Source of the DNA: Oscillospiraceae bacterium
GTDB lineage: Bacteria > Bacillota > Clostridia > Oscillospirales > Oscillospiraceae
Length of the DNA: 50,354 nucleotides
Direction of reading: 5' to 3'
NCBI GenBank assembly: GCA_017541995.1
Contig: JAFXYD010000107.1
Span: 1 to 50,354 of the forward strand
The notes below the pieces were generated by a model. That model saw only the letters and a program-made list of their open reading frames with translations, had not been told where the DNA came from and made no database searches. Position 1 is the first letter of the stretch. Every line of letters starts with the position of its first letter. Shown here one piece after another: positions 41,536 through 49,923 of this stretch. A program made the position numbers and the translations under genes.

Positions 41536-42312
41536 TTGAAACAAAGCGGCCTCCGCTGCCTGCTGGCGGCGGTCTTGATCTGCCTGAGCTTCTGCGCCTG
41601 CGGCCCGTCCCGGACCGGGGGCGTGATTCCGGACATCCCCCGCAACACCCGGCGGGGGGAGGACTTCAGCCTGGATGAAAAGGGCAGACCCAGCTATCCC
41701 GGCGCCCTGCTGGGGGTGGACGTCTCCGCCCACCAGCGGGAAATCGACTGGGAGCGGGTGAAGGCCGACGGGGTGGACTTTGCCATCCTGCGGGTGGGCT
41801 TCCGGGGCAATACCGTGGGGGGCCTGAAGCGCGACGAGCGCTTTGCCGAAAACTACGTGGCGGCCCGGAAGGCCGGGCTGAAGCTGGGGGTCTATTTCTA
41901 CTCCCAGGCGGTCAGCGAGGCCGAGGCCCGGGAAGAGGCGGAATACGTGCTGGAGCTGCTGGACGGGATCCCCTTAGAGCTGCCGGTCTTCTTCGACTGG
42001 GAGGAGGCGGCCGACGGCCGCAGCGGCGGCAACGCCACGTCCCAGGTGGGGGCCTGGGCCAAAGCCTTCTGCGAGATCATCACGGCGGGGGGCTATGAGG
42101 CCGGGGTCTATTTCAACCAGCGCTACGGCTATTCCATCATGCATTTGGAAAATCTCACGGACTATTCCTTCTGGATCGCGGAGTACAAGGACAGTCAGAG
42201 CTTCGGCTATCAGGCGGATTTCTGGCAGTTCACCGGCTCCGGGCACGTGGACGGAATCGACGTGATTGTGGATATGGATCTGATGTACGCACCGGAGGTG
42301 GATCATGAATAA
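41536..42312 (+). CDS. GH25-family lysozyme-like lipoprotein
   Basis: A 258-residue GH25 muramidase. The N-terminal signal peptide ends in a lipobox around FCAC (Cys20 or Cys22), so the enzyme is probably lipid-anchored. The catalytic domain has GVDVSAHQREIDW (Asp), FAILRVGFRG, LGVYFYSQAVS, LPVFFDWEEA with the acidic pair, and a terminal WQFTGSGHVDGIDVIVDMD, matching lysozymes of the Cellosyl type. It would cleave the peptidoglycan MurNAc-GlcNAc bond during wall remodelling. Translation starts at TTG 41536 with GGAGGGA six bases upstream. The stop overlaps the GtrA start by 8 bp. Confidence 0.9.
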   Translation: MKQSGLRCLLAAVLICLSFCACGPSRTGGVIPDIPRNTRRGEDFSLDEKGRPSYPGALLGVDVSAHQREIDWERVKADGVDFAILRVGFRGNTVGGLKRDERFAENYVAARKAGLKLGVYFYSQAVSEAEAREEAEYVLELLDGIPLELPVFFDWEEAADGRSGGNATSQVGAWAKAFCEIITAGGYEAGVYFNQRYGYSIMHLENLTDYSFWIAEYKDSQSFGYQADFWQFTGSGHVDGIDVIVDMDLMYAPEVDHE

Positions 42313-42790
42313 GATCAAGAAGCTGCTGGACAGGACCTTTTGGATTTACGTGGGCCTGGGCCTGCTGAACTACGGGATCTGCAACGCCATTATGCTGGTT
42401 TTGCACAACGTCTTTCACGTGGGCACCACCGCAAGCCTCATCATTGAGTTCGCCATGCAGACTGCGATTTCCTTCCTGCTCAACCGCTACGTGACCTTCC
42501 GGGGAATTCCCATCACCCGGAGCTGGCCCGTGAAGTTTGTGGTCTCCGTGGGGGTCAGCTATCTGCTGGCCAAGGTGCTGCTCTACAAGGCTTTTGAATA
42601 TCTGATTACCCTGCCCTTCTTCATCGGCATTGCCGACTGGGTCCAGGGCATCGTGGCCCGGGAGGCGGAGCCCGCCCTCTTCCGCCACAATCTGGTGATG
42701 CTGGCCTGCACCTTTACCTACTGCGTCATCAACTACGTGGGCCAGCGCTACTACGTGTTCCACCCCGTCCGGGAAAAAACGGAGGGCTGA
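42305..42790 (+). CDS. GtrA-family membrane protein
   Basis: A 161-residue protein with four transmembrane helices and the GtrA signatures YVGLGLLNYGICNAIM, QTAISFLLNRYVTFRG and CVINYVGQRYYVF. GtrA proteins are thought to flip undecaprenyl-phosphate-linked sugars made by GtrB-type GT2 enzymes; such a GT2 is encoded at 6244-7191, not nearby. It overlaps the GH25 stop by 8 bp. Its last codons form the stem of the downstream hairpin. Confidence 0.9.
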   Translation: MNKIKKLLDRTFWIYVGLGLLNYGICNAIMLVLHNVFHVGTTASLIIEFAMQTAISFLLNRYVTFRGIPITRSWPVKFVVSVGVSYLLAKVLLYKAFEYLITLPFFIGIADWVQGIVAREAEPALFRHNLVMLACTFTYCVINYVGQRYYVFHPVREKTEG

Positions 42791-42801
42791 GCGCCCTCCG
42801 T
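42774..42801 (-). terminator. Terminator of the asparaginase gene
   Basis: ACGGAGGGC (42779-42787) pairs with GCCCTCCGT (42793-42801) around TGAGC. The A-run 42774-42779 provides the T-run on the minus strand. On the plus strand no T-run follows, and the stem overlaps the GtrA stop. Confidence 0.78.
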
Positions 42802-42815
42802 CCATACACGCGGGT

Positions 42816-43820
42816 TTACAGGTCCGTGACCGGGTAAAGCAAATCGTCCGCCACCGGGGAGTAGAACAGGCAGCGAATCTGCTTGGGATCCTTGGTGCGG
42901 CCCAGGATCCACATGAGCTTGGCCACCACCGCCTCGGTGGTCATGTCGTAGGCCTCCAGCACCCCCAGCTCGCTCTTGAGGCGGCTGCCCACGCTGTAGA
43001 CCGAGAGATTGCTGCCCTCGTTCTCCACCTGGGTGGTCATCACCACGGTTTTGCCCCGGGCGAGGCCCGCGGCCAGCAGATCGTAGAACTCCGAGCCCCG
43101 GTAGGAGGGCATCCCGCCCACGCCGAAGCTCTCGATGATCAGCGCGTCGTTGTGGTCCAGCAGCCAGGCCAGCAGGGCGCTGTCGGTGCCGGGGATCATC
43201 TTCAGCAGGGCCACCCGCTCCCCCAGCTTGTCATAGAACACCGGCCGATCCTGGCAGGGAGGCTGGATGAAGGGCAGCACGTGGCCGTCCTGAATGTAGG
43301 CCAGCTCCGGATAGTTGATGCTGGAGAAGGCCCGGAAGCTCTTGGAGTGGGTCTTCCGCGCCCGGGTGCCCAGGATGACCTTTCCGTTGAAGACCACCAT
43401 GACCCCCCGCAGGGGAGAGCAGGCGCAGCGGAAGGCGTCCTCCAAGTTGATCTTGGAGTCGGTGTTGTCCGACTCGATGGGCTTCTGGGCGCCGGTGAGG
43501 ATGATGGGCTTGGGGCTTCGCTGGATCAGATAGGAAAGGGCCGCCGCGGTATAGGCCATGGTGTCCGTGCCGTGGGTGATTACGAAACCGTCGAACTCGT
43601 CATAGTGCTCCCGGATGCAGGCCGCGATCTGCAGCCAGCGGGAGGGGGCCATGTTGGTGCTGTCGATGCTGAAAATCTGCTGGCAGACCGGGCGGCAAAA
43701 GGCCTGCACCTGGGGCACGTAGCGCAAAAGCTGATTGGCGCTGAGCTCCGGCGCCAGTCCGTCTGAGGCCATTTCCGAGGCAATGGTGCCGCCGGTACCG
43801 ATACAGAGGATATTCTTCAT
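42816..43820 (-). CDS. ansA: L-asparaginase, type I
   Basis: A 334-residue asparaginase hydrolysing Asn to Asp and ammonia. The first catalytic motif is GTGGTIAS with nucleophile Thr12; the second is ITHGTDTMAYTAAAL (residues 81-95); VNF/VFNGKVILGTRARKTHSKS and ALIIESFGVGGMP are also typical. The absence of a signal peptide and the length indicate the cytosolic type-I form. AAGGAGCGCTCCC lies before the ATG and the promoter is at 43852-43880. Confidence 0.93.
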   Translation of the reverse strand: MKNILCIGTGGTIASEMASDGLAPELSANQLLRYVPQVQAFCRPVCQQIFSIDSTNMAPSRWLQIAACIREHYDEFDGFVITHGTDTMAYTAAALSYLIQRSPKPIILTGAQKPIESDNTDSKINLEDAFRCACSPLRGVMVVFNGKVILGTRARKTHSKSFRAFSSINYPELAYIQDGHVLPFIQPPCQDRPVFYDKLGERVALLKMIPGTDSALLAWLLDHNDALIIESFGVGGMPSYRGSEFYDLLAAGLARGKTVVMTTQVENEGSNLSVYSVGSRLKSELGVLEAYDMTTEAVVAKLMWILGRTKDPKQIRCLFYSPVADDLLYPVTDL

Positions 43821-43851
43821 AGGGAGCGCTCCTTCTTTGGTTTCTGCCTAT

Positions 43852-43880
43852 ATCTTACAACAGAAAGCGTGGAAATGCAA
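43852..43880 (-). promoter_or_regulatory. Promoter of ansA
   Basis: On the minus strand TTGCAT (43880-43875), a 17-bp spacer and TAAGAT (43857-43852). Its -35 box overlaps the first base of the divergent HAD gene. Confidence 0.65.
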
Positions 43881-44532
43881 TGGATAAAGAGAAAAAAACC
43901 CGGGCTGTGATCTTCGATCTGGACGGCACCCTCTGGGACGCCGCCGAGACCATCGCTCCGGCCTGGAACGACTGGTGCGCCGCCCACGGCGTGGAGCGGC
44001 GCTTCACCCCCGACGACTGCCGCAGCTGCTGCGGCAAGACCCTGCCCCAGATCGCCCGCTTCGTTTTCCCCGAGGCGGAGCCCGCCTGGGCGGAGTGGGT
44101 CATCGAGGGCTGCTGCGCCGCGGAGTGCGCCCCCCTGGCCCGGCAGGGCGGCAGGCTCTATCCCGGCCTGCTGCCGGTGCTGGAGGAGCTGGGCCGGGTC
44201 TGTCTGCTGGCGGTGGTCAGCAACTGCGGCCTGGGCTACATCGAGGCCTTCTTTGCCGGCAATCACACCGGACCGTACTTTGACGACTGCGAAAACGCCG
44301 CCCGCACCGGCCTGAGCAAGGGGGAGAACATCCGCCTGGTGATGGCGCGAAACGGCATAGAACGGGCGGTCTACGTGGGCGACACCCAGGGAGACCTGGA
44401 AGCCGCCCGGGCGGCGGGGTTCCCTTCATCCACGCCGCCTACGGTTACGGCCGGGTCGAAGATCCGGACGCGGCCATTGCGTCCCTCCGGGAGCTGCCCG
44501 AGGCAGCGGCCCGGCTTCTGCGGCGGGGCTGA
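43880..44532 (+). pseudogene. HAD-family hydrolase, broken by a one-base frameshift
   Basis: A HAD-like phosphatase of the phosphoglycolate-phosphatase type (or related) with nucleophile motif VIFDLDGTLWD (Asp13, Asp15), VVSNCGLGYIEAFF and the late VYVGDTQGDLEAARAAG. Directly after this motif, at the G-run 44416-44419, frame 0 turns into non-family sequence, while the frame one base over continues sensibly (VPFIHAAYGYGRVEDPDAAI) to TGA 44530-44532. Restoring one G would give a 217-residue protein of normal length. As written, frame 0 runs on into the ATPase gene. It is either a real null allele, phase variation at the G-run, or a sequencing/assembly error. Confidence 0.82.
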
Positions 44533-44578
44533 TGAGCCCGCGAAGCCTGCATTCCGCGCCGAGATACGAGGATCCAAC

Positions 44579-46954
44579 ATGAGAGAGAAAAACAGAAGCG
44601 CACAAGCACGTCAGAGCGGCCCGGACCGGAGCCTGCGCCTGCCCGAGGGCCTGCCGGAAAACTGGAGTCCCACCGCCCCGGAGGGCCTCAGCTCCGCCGA
44701 GGCGGAGGCCCGGATCCAGGCGGGCCAGGCCAACCGCCAGAGCGCGGAGCCCGGCAAGACCACCGCCCAGATCATCGGGGAAAACCTCTTCACCCTCTTC
44801 AATCTGCTGAACTTCGCCCTGGCCCTCTGCCTGGCCCTGGTGGACTCCTGGCGGAACATGCTGTTTTTGGGCGTGGTCTTTTCCAATACCCTCATCGGCA
44901 CCGTCCAGTCCCTCCGGGCCCGGGCCATGCTGAACAAGCTGCGGCTGCTCCAGGAGAAGCCCTGCCACCCCATCCGGGACGGGGCCGAGACGGACTGCCC
45001 GCCGGAGGACCTGGTGCTGGGGGACCTGGTGGTCTTCCGGGCCGGGGATCAGCTCCCCGCCGACGCCATTGTCCGGGAGGGCAGCTGCGCTGCCGACGAA
45101 TCCCTCCTCACCGGAGAGAGCGACCCCATGCGGCGTCAGCCCGGGGATTGGCTTATGTCCGGCTCCTTTCTGACGGAGGGACGGGTCACGGCCCAGCTGG
45201 CCGCCGTGGGGGACGACAGCTACGCCGCCCGGCTCATGGGGGACGCCCGCCGCATCCGCTCCCCCAAATCGGAGCTGATGACGGATCTGAACCGGCTGGT
45301 GAGCTGGATCAGCCGCCTGCTGGTGCCCCTGGGCCTGCTGCTCTTTCTGCGGGAATATCTGACCCGCCACACCCCCATCGGGGAGGCCGTCCCCGCCGTG
45401 GTGGCGGCCATGATCGGCATGATCCCCGAGGGGCTGATTCTGCTGACCTCCGTGGCTCTGATGGCCGGGGTGGTGAAGCTGGGCCGCCGCCAGACCCTGG
45501 TGCAGGAGCTCTTCGGCATCGAGACCCTGGCCCGGGCGGACGTGCTCTGCCTGGACAAGACCGGCACCCTCACCACCGGGGAGATGAGCCTGGAGCGGGC
45601 CGTCCCCGCCCAGGCCGAGGAAGCCGAGCTTACCGCGGGAATATCCCGCTTCCTGGGGGCCTTTGAGGCGGGCTCCGGCACCCTCCGGGCCCTGGCCGGG
45701 GCCTATCCCGGGGGCAGCGAGAAGCCCGTCCAGACCCTGGCCTTCTCCTCCGCCCGGAAGAAATCCGCCGCCGCCTTTGCCGACGGCCAGGTGCTGATCC
45801 TGGGGGCGCCCTCCTTTGTGCTGGACTGGCTCCCCGGGGAGCTGGAGCACTGGGCGGAGCAGGGCTTCCGGGTCCTGGCCCTGGCGGAGGCCCGGGGCGA
45901 GATCTCCGGGGAGAGCCTGCCCCCCGTGGAGCGCTGCCTGGGCTATTTCCTGCTGCGGGACACCGTCCGCCCCGCGGCGGCGGATACCCTGGCCTGGTTC
46001 CGCCGGGAGGGAGTCAGTGTCAAGATCATGTCCGGGGACGATCCCCGCACCGTTTCCGCCGTGGCCCGGGCTCTGGGCCTGCCCGAGGCGGACCGGGCCG
46101 TGGACTGCGGCAGGCTGACGGACGAGGAGCTGGCCGCAGCCCGGGATCAGGTGATCTTCGGCCGTCTGACCCCGGACCGGAAGCGCCTGCTGGTGGGGGC
46201 CCTCAAGGCCGACGGGCACAGCGTGGCCATGACCGGCGACGGCGTCAACGACATCCCCGCTCTGAAGAGCGCGGACTGCTCCATTGCCATCGCCGGAGGC
46301 GCCGAGGCCACGGAGCACGCGGCTCAGCTGGTGCTGCTGGACGGGGACTTCAACTCCCTCCCCGCCGTGGTGGCGGAGGGCCGACGGGTGATCGGCAATA
46401 TCACCAGAACGGCCAGCCTGTTTTTGGTGAAAACGCTGTATTCGGCAGCCCTTGCCATTCTGACCCTGCTGCTGCCCCTGCGCTATCCCTTCCAGCCCAT
46501 TCAGCTGACGCTGATCTCCGCGGTGACCATCGGCAGCCCCTCCTTCTTCCTGGCGCTGGAGCCCTCCCATGAGCGCGCCAAGGGCCGCTTCCTGCGGCGG
46601 GTGCTGCTGCGGGCGGCTCCCGGGGCGGCGGCTGTGACCTGCTGCGCCGTGGCGGCGCTGATCGTCCACCATCGGGGCACCCCCTTTGCCGTCAGCTCCA
46701 CCATGGCAGTGCTGTCGGCCGGGGCCCTGGGGCTGGTGAACCTGGCTCTGACTTGCCGCCCCTTCACCAGGCTGCGGGCAGCTCTCTGCGTCGTCATGAG
46801 CGCGGCCTTCGCTGCCGCTGTTGCCTTCTTCCCAAAGCTCTTCTTCCTCCACCCGGAGCAGTTCACCGCCAAGGACTGGATCACCCTCGGCATCATCACC
46901 GCCTGCGGCGCCCTGATTCTCCTAAGTGGTACAAAGCTCGCAAAACGAGAATAA
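44579..46954 (+). CDS. Cation-transporting P-type ATPase (CtpE-like)
   Basis: A 791-residue P-type ATPase. The actuator motif LLTGESDP, the phosphorylation motif LDKTGTLTTGE (Asp326), MSGDDPRTVSAVARALGLP and the hinge TGDGVNDIPALKSADCSIAI are intact, and about ten transmembrane helices are present. The M4 sequence IGMIPEGLILLTSVALMAGVVKL resembles CtpE-type pumps, suggesting Ca2+ or another divalent cation, which is inference. There is no N-terminal heavy-metal-binding domain. ATG 44579 follows ACGAGGATCC; the same frame is open back to the HAD gene only because of the frameshift, so the true start is here. Confidence 0.88.
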   Translation: MREKNRSAQARQSGPDRSLRLPEGLPENWSPTAPEGLSSAEAEARIQAGQANRQSAEPGKTTAQIIGENLFTLFNLLNFALALCLALVDSWRNMLFLGVVFSNTLIGTVQSLRARAMLNKLRLLQEKPCHPIRDGAETDCPPEDLVLGDLVVFRAGDQLPADAIVREGSCAADESLLTGESDPMRRQPGDWLMSGSFLTEGRVTAQLAAVGDDSYAARLMGDARRIRSPKSELMTDLNRLVSWISRLLVPLGLLLFLREYLTRHTPIGEAVPAVVAAMIGMIPEGLILLTSVALMAGVVKLGRRQTLVQELFGIETLARADVLCLDKTGTLTTGEMSLERAVPAQAEEAELTAGISRFLGAFEAGSGTLRALAGAYPGGSEKPVQTLAFSSARKKSAAAFADGQVLILGAPSFVLDWLPGELEHWAEQGFRVLALAEARGEISGESLPPVERCLGYFLLRDTVRPAAADTLAWFRREGVSVKIMSGDDPRTVSAVARALGLPEADRAVDCGRLTDEELAAARDQVIFGRLTPDRKRLLVGALKADGHSVAMTGDGVNDIPALKSADCSIAIAGGAEATEHAAQLVLLDGDFNSLPAVVAEGRRVIGNITRTASLFLVKTLYSAALAILTLLLPLRYPFQPIQLTLISAVTIGSPSFFLALEPSHERAKGRFLRRVLLRAAPGAAAVTCCAVAALIVHHRGTPFAVSSTMAVLSAGALGLVNLALTCRPFTRLRAALCVVMSAAFAAAVAFFPKLFFLHPEQFTAKDWITLGIITACGALILLSGTKLAKRE

Positions 46955-46957
46955 ACA

Positions 46958-46991
46958 AGGGCAGACCATCTGGTCTGCCCCTGCTTTTTTT
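46958..46991 (+). terminator. Terminator of the P-type ATPase
   Basis: GGGCAGACC (46959-46967) pairs with GGTCTGCCC (46972-46980) around a 4-base loop and is followed by CTGCTTTTTTT. Confidence 0.92.
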
Positions 46992-47018
46992 GTTTTCCAA
47001 TTCGCAGAATTGGAAAAC
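46992..47018. repeat. Short perfect palindrome
   Basis: GTTTTCCAATTC (46992-47003) and GAATTGGAAAAC (47007-47018) form a perfect 12-bp stem around GCA. It resembles the GTTTTCAAATNGCAATTTGAAAAC-type palindromes of the repeat clusters near 2085, 8380 and 8645. Confidence 0.75.
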
Positions 47019-47071
47019 ACCAAAATTTTTACCTATTACTTATTCCTTATTCCTTCTAAGCTGCTTCGCCG

Positions 47072-48496
47072 CTACACCAGAGAGCAGTACAGCTCCATGT
47101 ACTTCTGGGCGGGGAGCTTCCAGGAGAAGTCGGCCTCCATGTCCCGGCGCACCAGGGCGGACCAGACGGCGGGGTCGCCGTAGTAGTCCCCCAGGGCCCG
47201 GTCCACGGCGCCCAGGAAGTCGTCGCCGTTGTAGCTCTGGAAGGTGTAGCCCAGACCCTCCCCGGTTTCGGGATTGAAGGGGGGCACGGTGTCCTTGAGG
47301 CCGCCGGTGGCGTTCACCACGGGCACGGTGCCGTAGTGCATGGCGATGAGCTGGCTCAGCCCGCAGGGCTCGGACTTGGAGGGCATCAGATACAGATCGG
47401 AGCCCGCGTAGACCCGGGAGGCCAGGGCGGAGTCGAAGCGCAGATTCATGGAGAACTTGCCCGGGTACTCGCTGGCCACGGATTGCAGGGCGTGCTCGTA
47501 CTTGGCCTCGCCGGTGCCCACGATCACCAGCTCCAGCTCCCGCTCCAGCAGGCGGCGGAGGATGTAGCAGAGAATGTCAATGCCCTTGTGGGAGACCAGG
47601 CGGGTCACCATGGCCAGGATGGGAGCGTCGTTCTCCACCAGACCCAGCTCCCGCTGCAGGGCCCGCTTGCAGGCTTTCTTGCCCGCCGGAGCCTTGGCGC
47701 TGTAGTTCTGCTCCAGAGCCCGGTCGGTCTCGGGGTTCAGATGGAGCACGTCGATGCCGTTGGTGATGCCCAGCAGCCGGTCTCCCTTGGAGGCCAGAAT
47801 GCCGGACAGACCGTGGGCGTAGTAGGGGTAGCGCAGCTCCCGGGCGTAGGTCTCGGAGACGGTGCTCACCGCGTCGGCGGTGACAATGGCGGCCTTCATG
47901 AAGTTGATGCAGCCGTCAAAGGTGCAGATCCCGCGCCAGCGGTCGCTGAGGCCCAGAACCTCGTTGAAGAACTCGGCCCCGGCCTTGCCCTGGTACTCCA
48001 CGTTGTGGATGGTGAAGACCGTGCGGGTGCTGGGGAAGCTGCCCCGGAACTCGGCGTCCAGGTACACGGGCACCAGGGCGCTCTGCCAGTCGTGGCAGTG
48101 GATCAGCTCCGGCTGCAGCTCCAGCTTCTCCATGGCGCTGAGCACCGCCTTGGCAAAGTAGGCAAAGCGCTCGCCGTCGTCGTAGAAGCCGTAGATCCCG
48201 TCCCGGCAGAAGTAGAACTCGTTGTCGATGAAGTATACCGTGGGCTCGTTTTCACCGCCCCGATGCCGGAAGACGCCCACGTACTGCTGCCGCCAGGTGA
48301 GGTTCACGGTGAAGGAGCAGACGGGCTCCGCGTCCTGCCGGGGGTCGTACTTGATTTTTTTGTAGTAGGGGAGGAAGAGAGAAATCTCGTTGCCGGGGAT
48401 GCGGGCGAGCTCCGCAGGAAGGGCCTGCATCACGTCCCCAAGGCCGCCCGTCTTCACGAAGGGGGCGGCCTCAGAGGCGATCATGGCGATTCTCAT
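47072..48496 (-). CDS. glgA: Glycogen synthase
   Basis: A 474-residue GT5 glycogen synthase extending alpha-1,4-glucan from ADP-glucose. The ADP-glucose-binding KTGGLGDV starts at Lys15 near the N-terminus; HCHDWQSALVPVYL, TIHNVEYQGKAG and the C-terminal PSKSEPCGLSQLIAMHYGTVPVV are all characteristic. The length is normal. Its ATG overlaps the glgD stop by 4 bp, so glgD and glgA form a unit. glgC and glgB are not in the window and may lie beyond the IS110 element. Confidence 0.95.
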   Translation of the reverse strand: MRIAMIASEAAPFVKTGGLGDVMQALPAELARIPGNEISLFLPYYKKIKYDPRQDAEPVCSFTVNLTWRQQYVGVFRHRGGENEPTVYFIDNEFYFCRDGIYGFYDDGERFAYFAKAVLSAMEKLELQPELIHCHDWQSALVPVYLDAEFRGSFPSTRTVFTIHNVEYQGKAGAEFFNEVLGLSDRWRGICTFDGCINFMKAAIVTADAVSTVSETYARELRYPYYAHGLSGILASKGDRLLGITNGIDVLHLNPETDRALEQNYSAKAPAGKKACKRALQRELGLVENDAPILAMVTRLVSHKGIDILCYILRRLLERELELVIVGTGEAKYEHALQSVASEYPGKFSMNLRFDSALASRVYAGSDLYLMPSKSEPCGLSQLIAMHYGTVPVVNATGGLKDTVPPFNPETGEGLGYTFQSYNGDDFLGAVDRALGDYYGDPAVWSALVRRDMEADFSWKLPAQKYMELYCSLV

Positions 48497-49614
48497 ACAA
48501 CGTCACCCCGGTTGAGGATCACGGGGTGCTCCATGGTGCCGATGAGCTTGACGCCGGCGTTGATCTTCACGTCCTTGTCCAGGATGCAGTATTCCAGCTG
48601 GGCGCCGATGCCGATCTCGGTGTTGGCCATAACCACGCAGTTCTTGACGCTGGCGCCGGTGGAGAGCTTCACGCCCCGGAAGAGGACGGAGTTATAGGCG
48701 GCGCCCAGCAGCACGCAGCCGTCGGCCACGATGCAGTCGTCGATCTCGGAGTTCTCGCCGTAGTAGCAGGGAACCTGATCCCGGACCTTGGTGTAGATGG
48801 TCAGGCCGTCCCGGAAGAGGCTGTGGCGGACGTTCTTATCGATGATGGCCAGATTGTTGCGGAAGTATTCCTCGGTGGACTCGTTGAACAGGGCCACGTT
48901 GTGGAACTCGTAGGCGTTCACGGAGAGCAGACCCTCGCTCCAATCCTGGAGGATGAATTCCCGCTCAAAGCGGTAGCGGTTGTGGCTGACGCATTCCTCG
49001 GCGGACTTCAGCAGCAGGTCCTTGCGCATGATGAACATACCCATGGAGGCCAGATAGTCCTCGGGGGCGGCGTAGTCCACCGCCATGTCGGAGATCTCGC
49101 CCTCACTGTTCAGACGGACGGCCAGATCCAGCTGCTTCTTGCTGTTGGCGATGCCGGCCTTGACCACCACGGTCACGTCCTTCCCGGAGGCGATATGGGC
49201 GTCCATGACCTCCTGAAGGTTGATGGCGCAGACCACGGCGGCGTCGGCCAGGATGATGTATTCCTCCTTGCCCCGCTCCAGATAGGAGCTGCTGGCGGCG
49301 GCAATGGCCTCCAGCTTGCCCCGGAAGGTGTTGCTCACGCCCATGGAATAGGGGGTGATGAACTCCAGGCCGCCCTCCTCCAGCTCCAGATCCCACTCCT
49401 CGCCGGAGCCGATGTGGTTCATCAGGCTCTGGAAGTTGTACTGGGTGACGATGCCGATGTGGCGGATGCCGGCGTTGGACATATTGGACAGGGTGAAGTC
49501 GATCTGGCGGTAGCGGCCGCCGTAGGGAAGGGAAGCCTGGGTGCGCTTGTTGGTGAGCTGACCCAGAGAGCTGTCATAGATGTTGGCGAAAACAAGACCC
49601 ATTACGTTTTTCAT
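48493..49614 (-). CDS. glgD: GlgD, regulatory paralogue of ADP-glucose pyrophosphorylase
   Basis: A 373-residue GlgC-like protein of the GlgD type. It keeps the overall fold and the QIDFTLSNMSNAGIRHIGIVTQYNFQSLMNHIGSG segment plus C-terminal left-handed beta-helix repeats (IDDCIVADGCVLLGAAYNSVL), but the catalytic GGxGxRL loop of GlgC is replaced by FANIYDSSLGQLTNKRTQAS, as usual for GlgD. In Firmicutes it modulates GlgC. ATG 49614 is chosen (AAAGGAA lies 12 bases upstream); the alternative ATG 49626 is too close to it. The upstream region is occupied by the IS110 end. Confidence 0.92.
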   Translation of the reverse strand: MKNVMGLVFANIYDSSLGQLTNKRTQASLPYGGRYRQIDFTLSNMSNAGIRHIGIVTQYNFQSLMNHIGSGEEWDLELEEGGLEFITPYSMGVSNTFRGKLEAIAAASSSYLERGKEEYIILADAAVVCAINLQEVMDAHIASGKDVTVVVKAGIANSKKQLDLAVRLNSEGEISDMAVDYAAPEDYLASMGMFIMRKDLLLKSAEECVSHNRYRFEREFILQDWSEGLLSVNAYEFHNVALFNESTEEYFRNNLAIIDKNVRHSLFRDGLTIYTKVRDQVPCYYGENSEIDDCIVADGCVLLGAAYNSVLFRGVKLSTGASVKNCVVMANTEIGIGAQLEYCILDKDVKINAGVKLIGTMEHPVILNRGDVV

Positions 49615-49689
49615 TGTTATGACCATTCCTTTCCGCTGCGCGGAAGGCACAAAAAGGCATGAAACCGGTGCCTCTAACGCAGCAAGTCA

Positions 49690-49923
49690 AAATCTGTTAG
49701 AATAGGCTTGAGGAAGCAGGTACACTACAGAGCACGTGGAGGTGAGTAGGCTCAGCCTCGCGCTGGACTGAATCGTTATGTGTTGCCGGACGCTCTTTCA
49801 AGCACAAATGTGTAGGGCTTTGCACCCTGTAACCTTATCTTTGGAGAGACGGACTACTTCAATCTTTCAGTGAGCGTCCAGTCACTGCCTGTTCCCTCAA
49901 ATATCGCATTGAGGGGATGTGTT
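49690..49923 (+). other. IS110 left-end non-coding region, candidate bridge-RNA locus
   Basis: This gene-free, lower-GC stretch separates glgD from the IS110 transposase. It contains several small inverted repeats: AGGCT/AGCCT (about 49747-49757), AGGG/CCCT (49813-49827) and CCCTCAA (49894-49900) with TTGAGGG (49909-49915) just before the transposase ATG. In the IS110 group the non-coding end upstream of the recombinase encodes the bridge RNA that pairs with target and donor DNA. No specific bridge-RNA loop could be verified, and the exact left boundary of the element is uncertain. Confidence 0.4.

Noticed and set aside
43880..46954. A genuine 1024-residue HAD-P-type ATPase fusion
   Set aside because: The HAD C-terminus continues in another frame to its own stop, the joining segment is non-family sequence, and the ATPase has its own ATG and ribosome-binding site.
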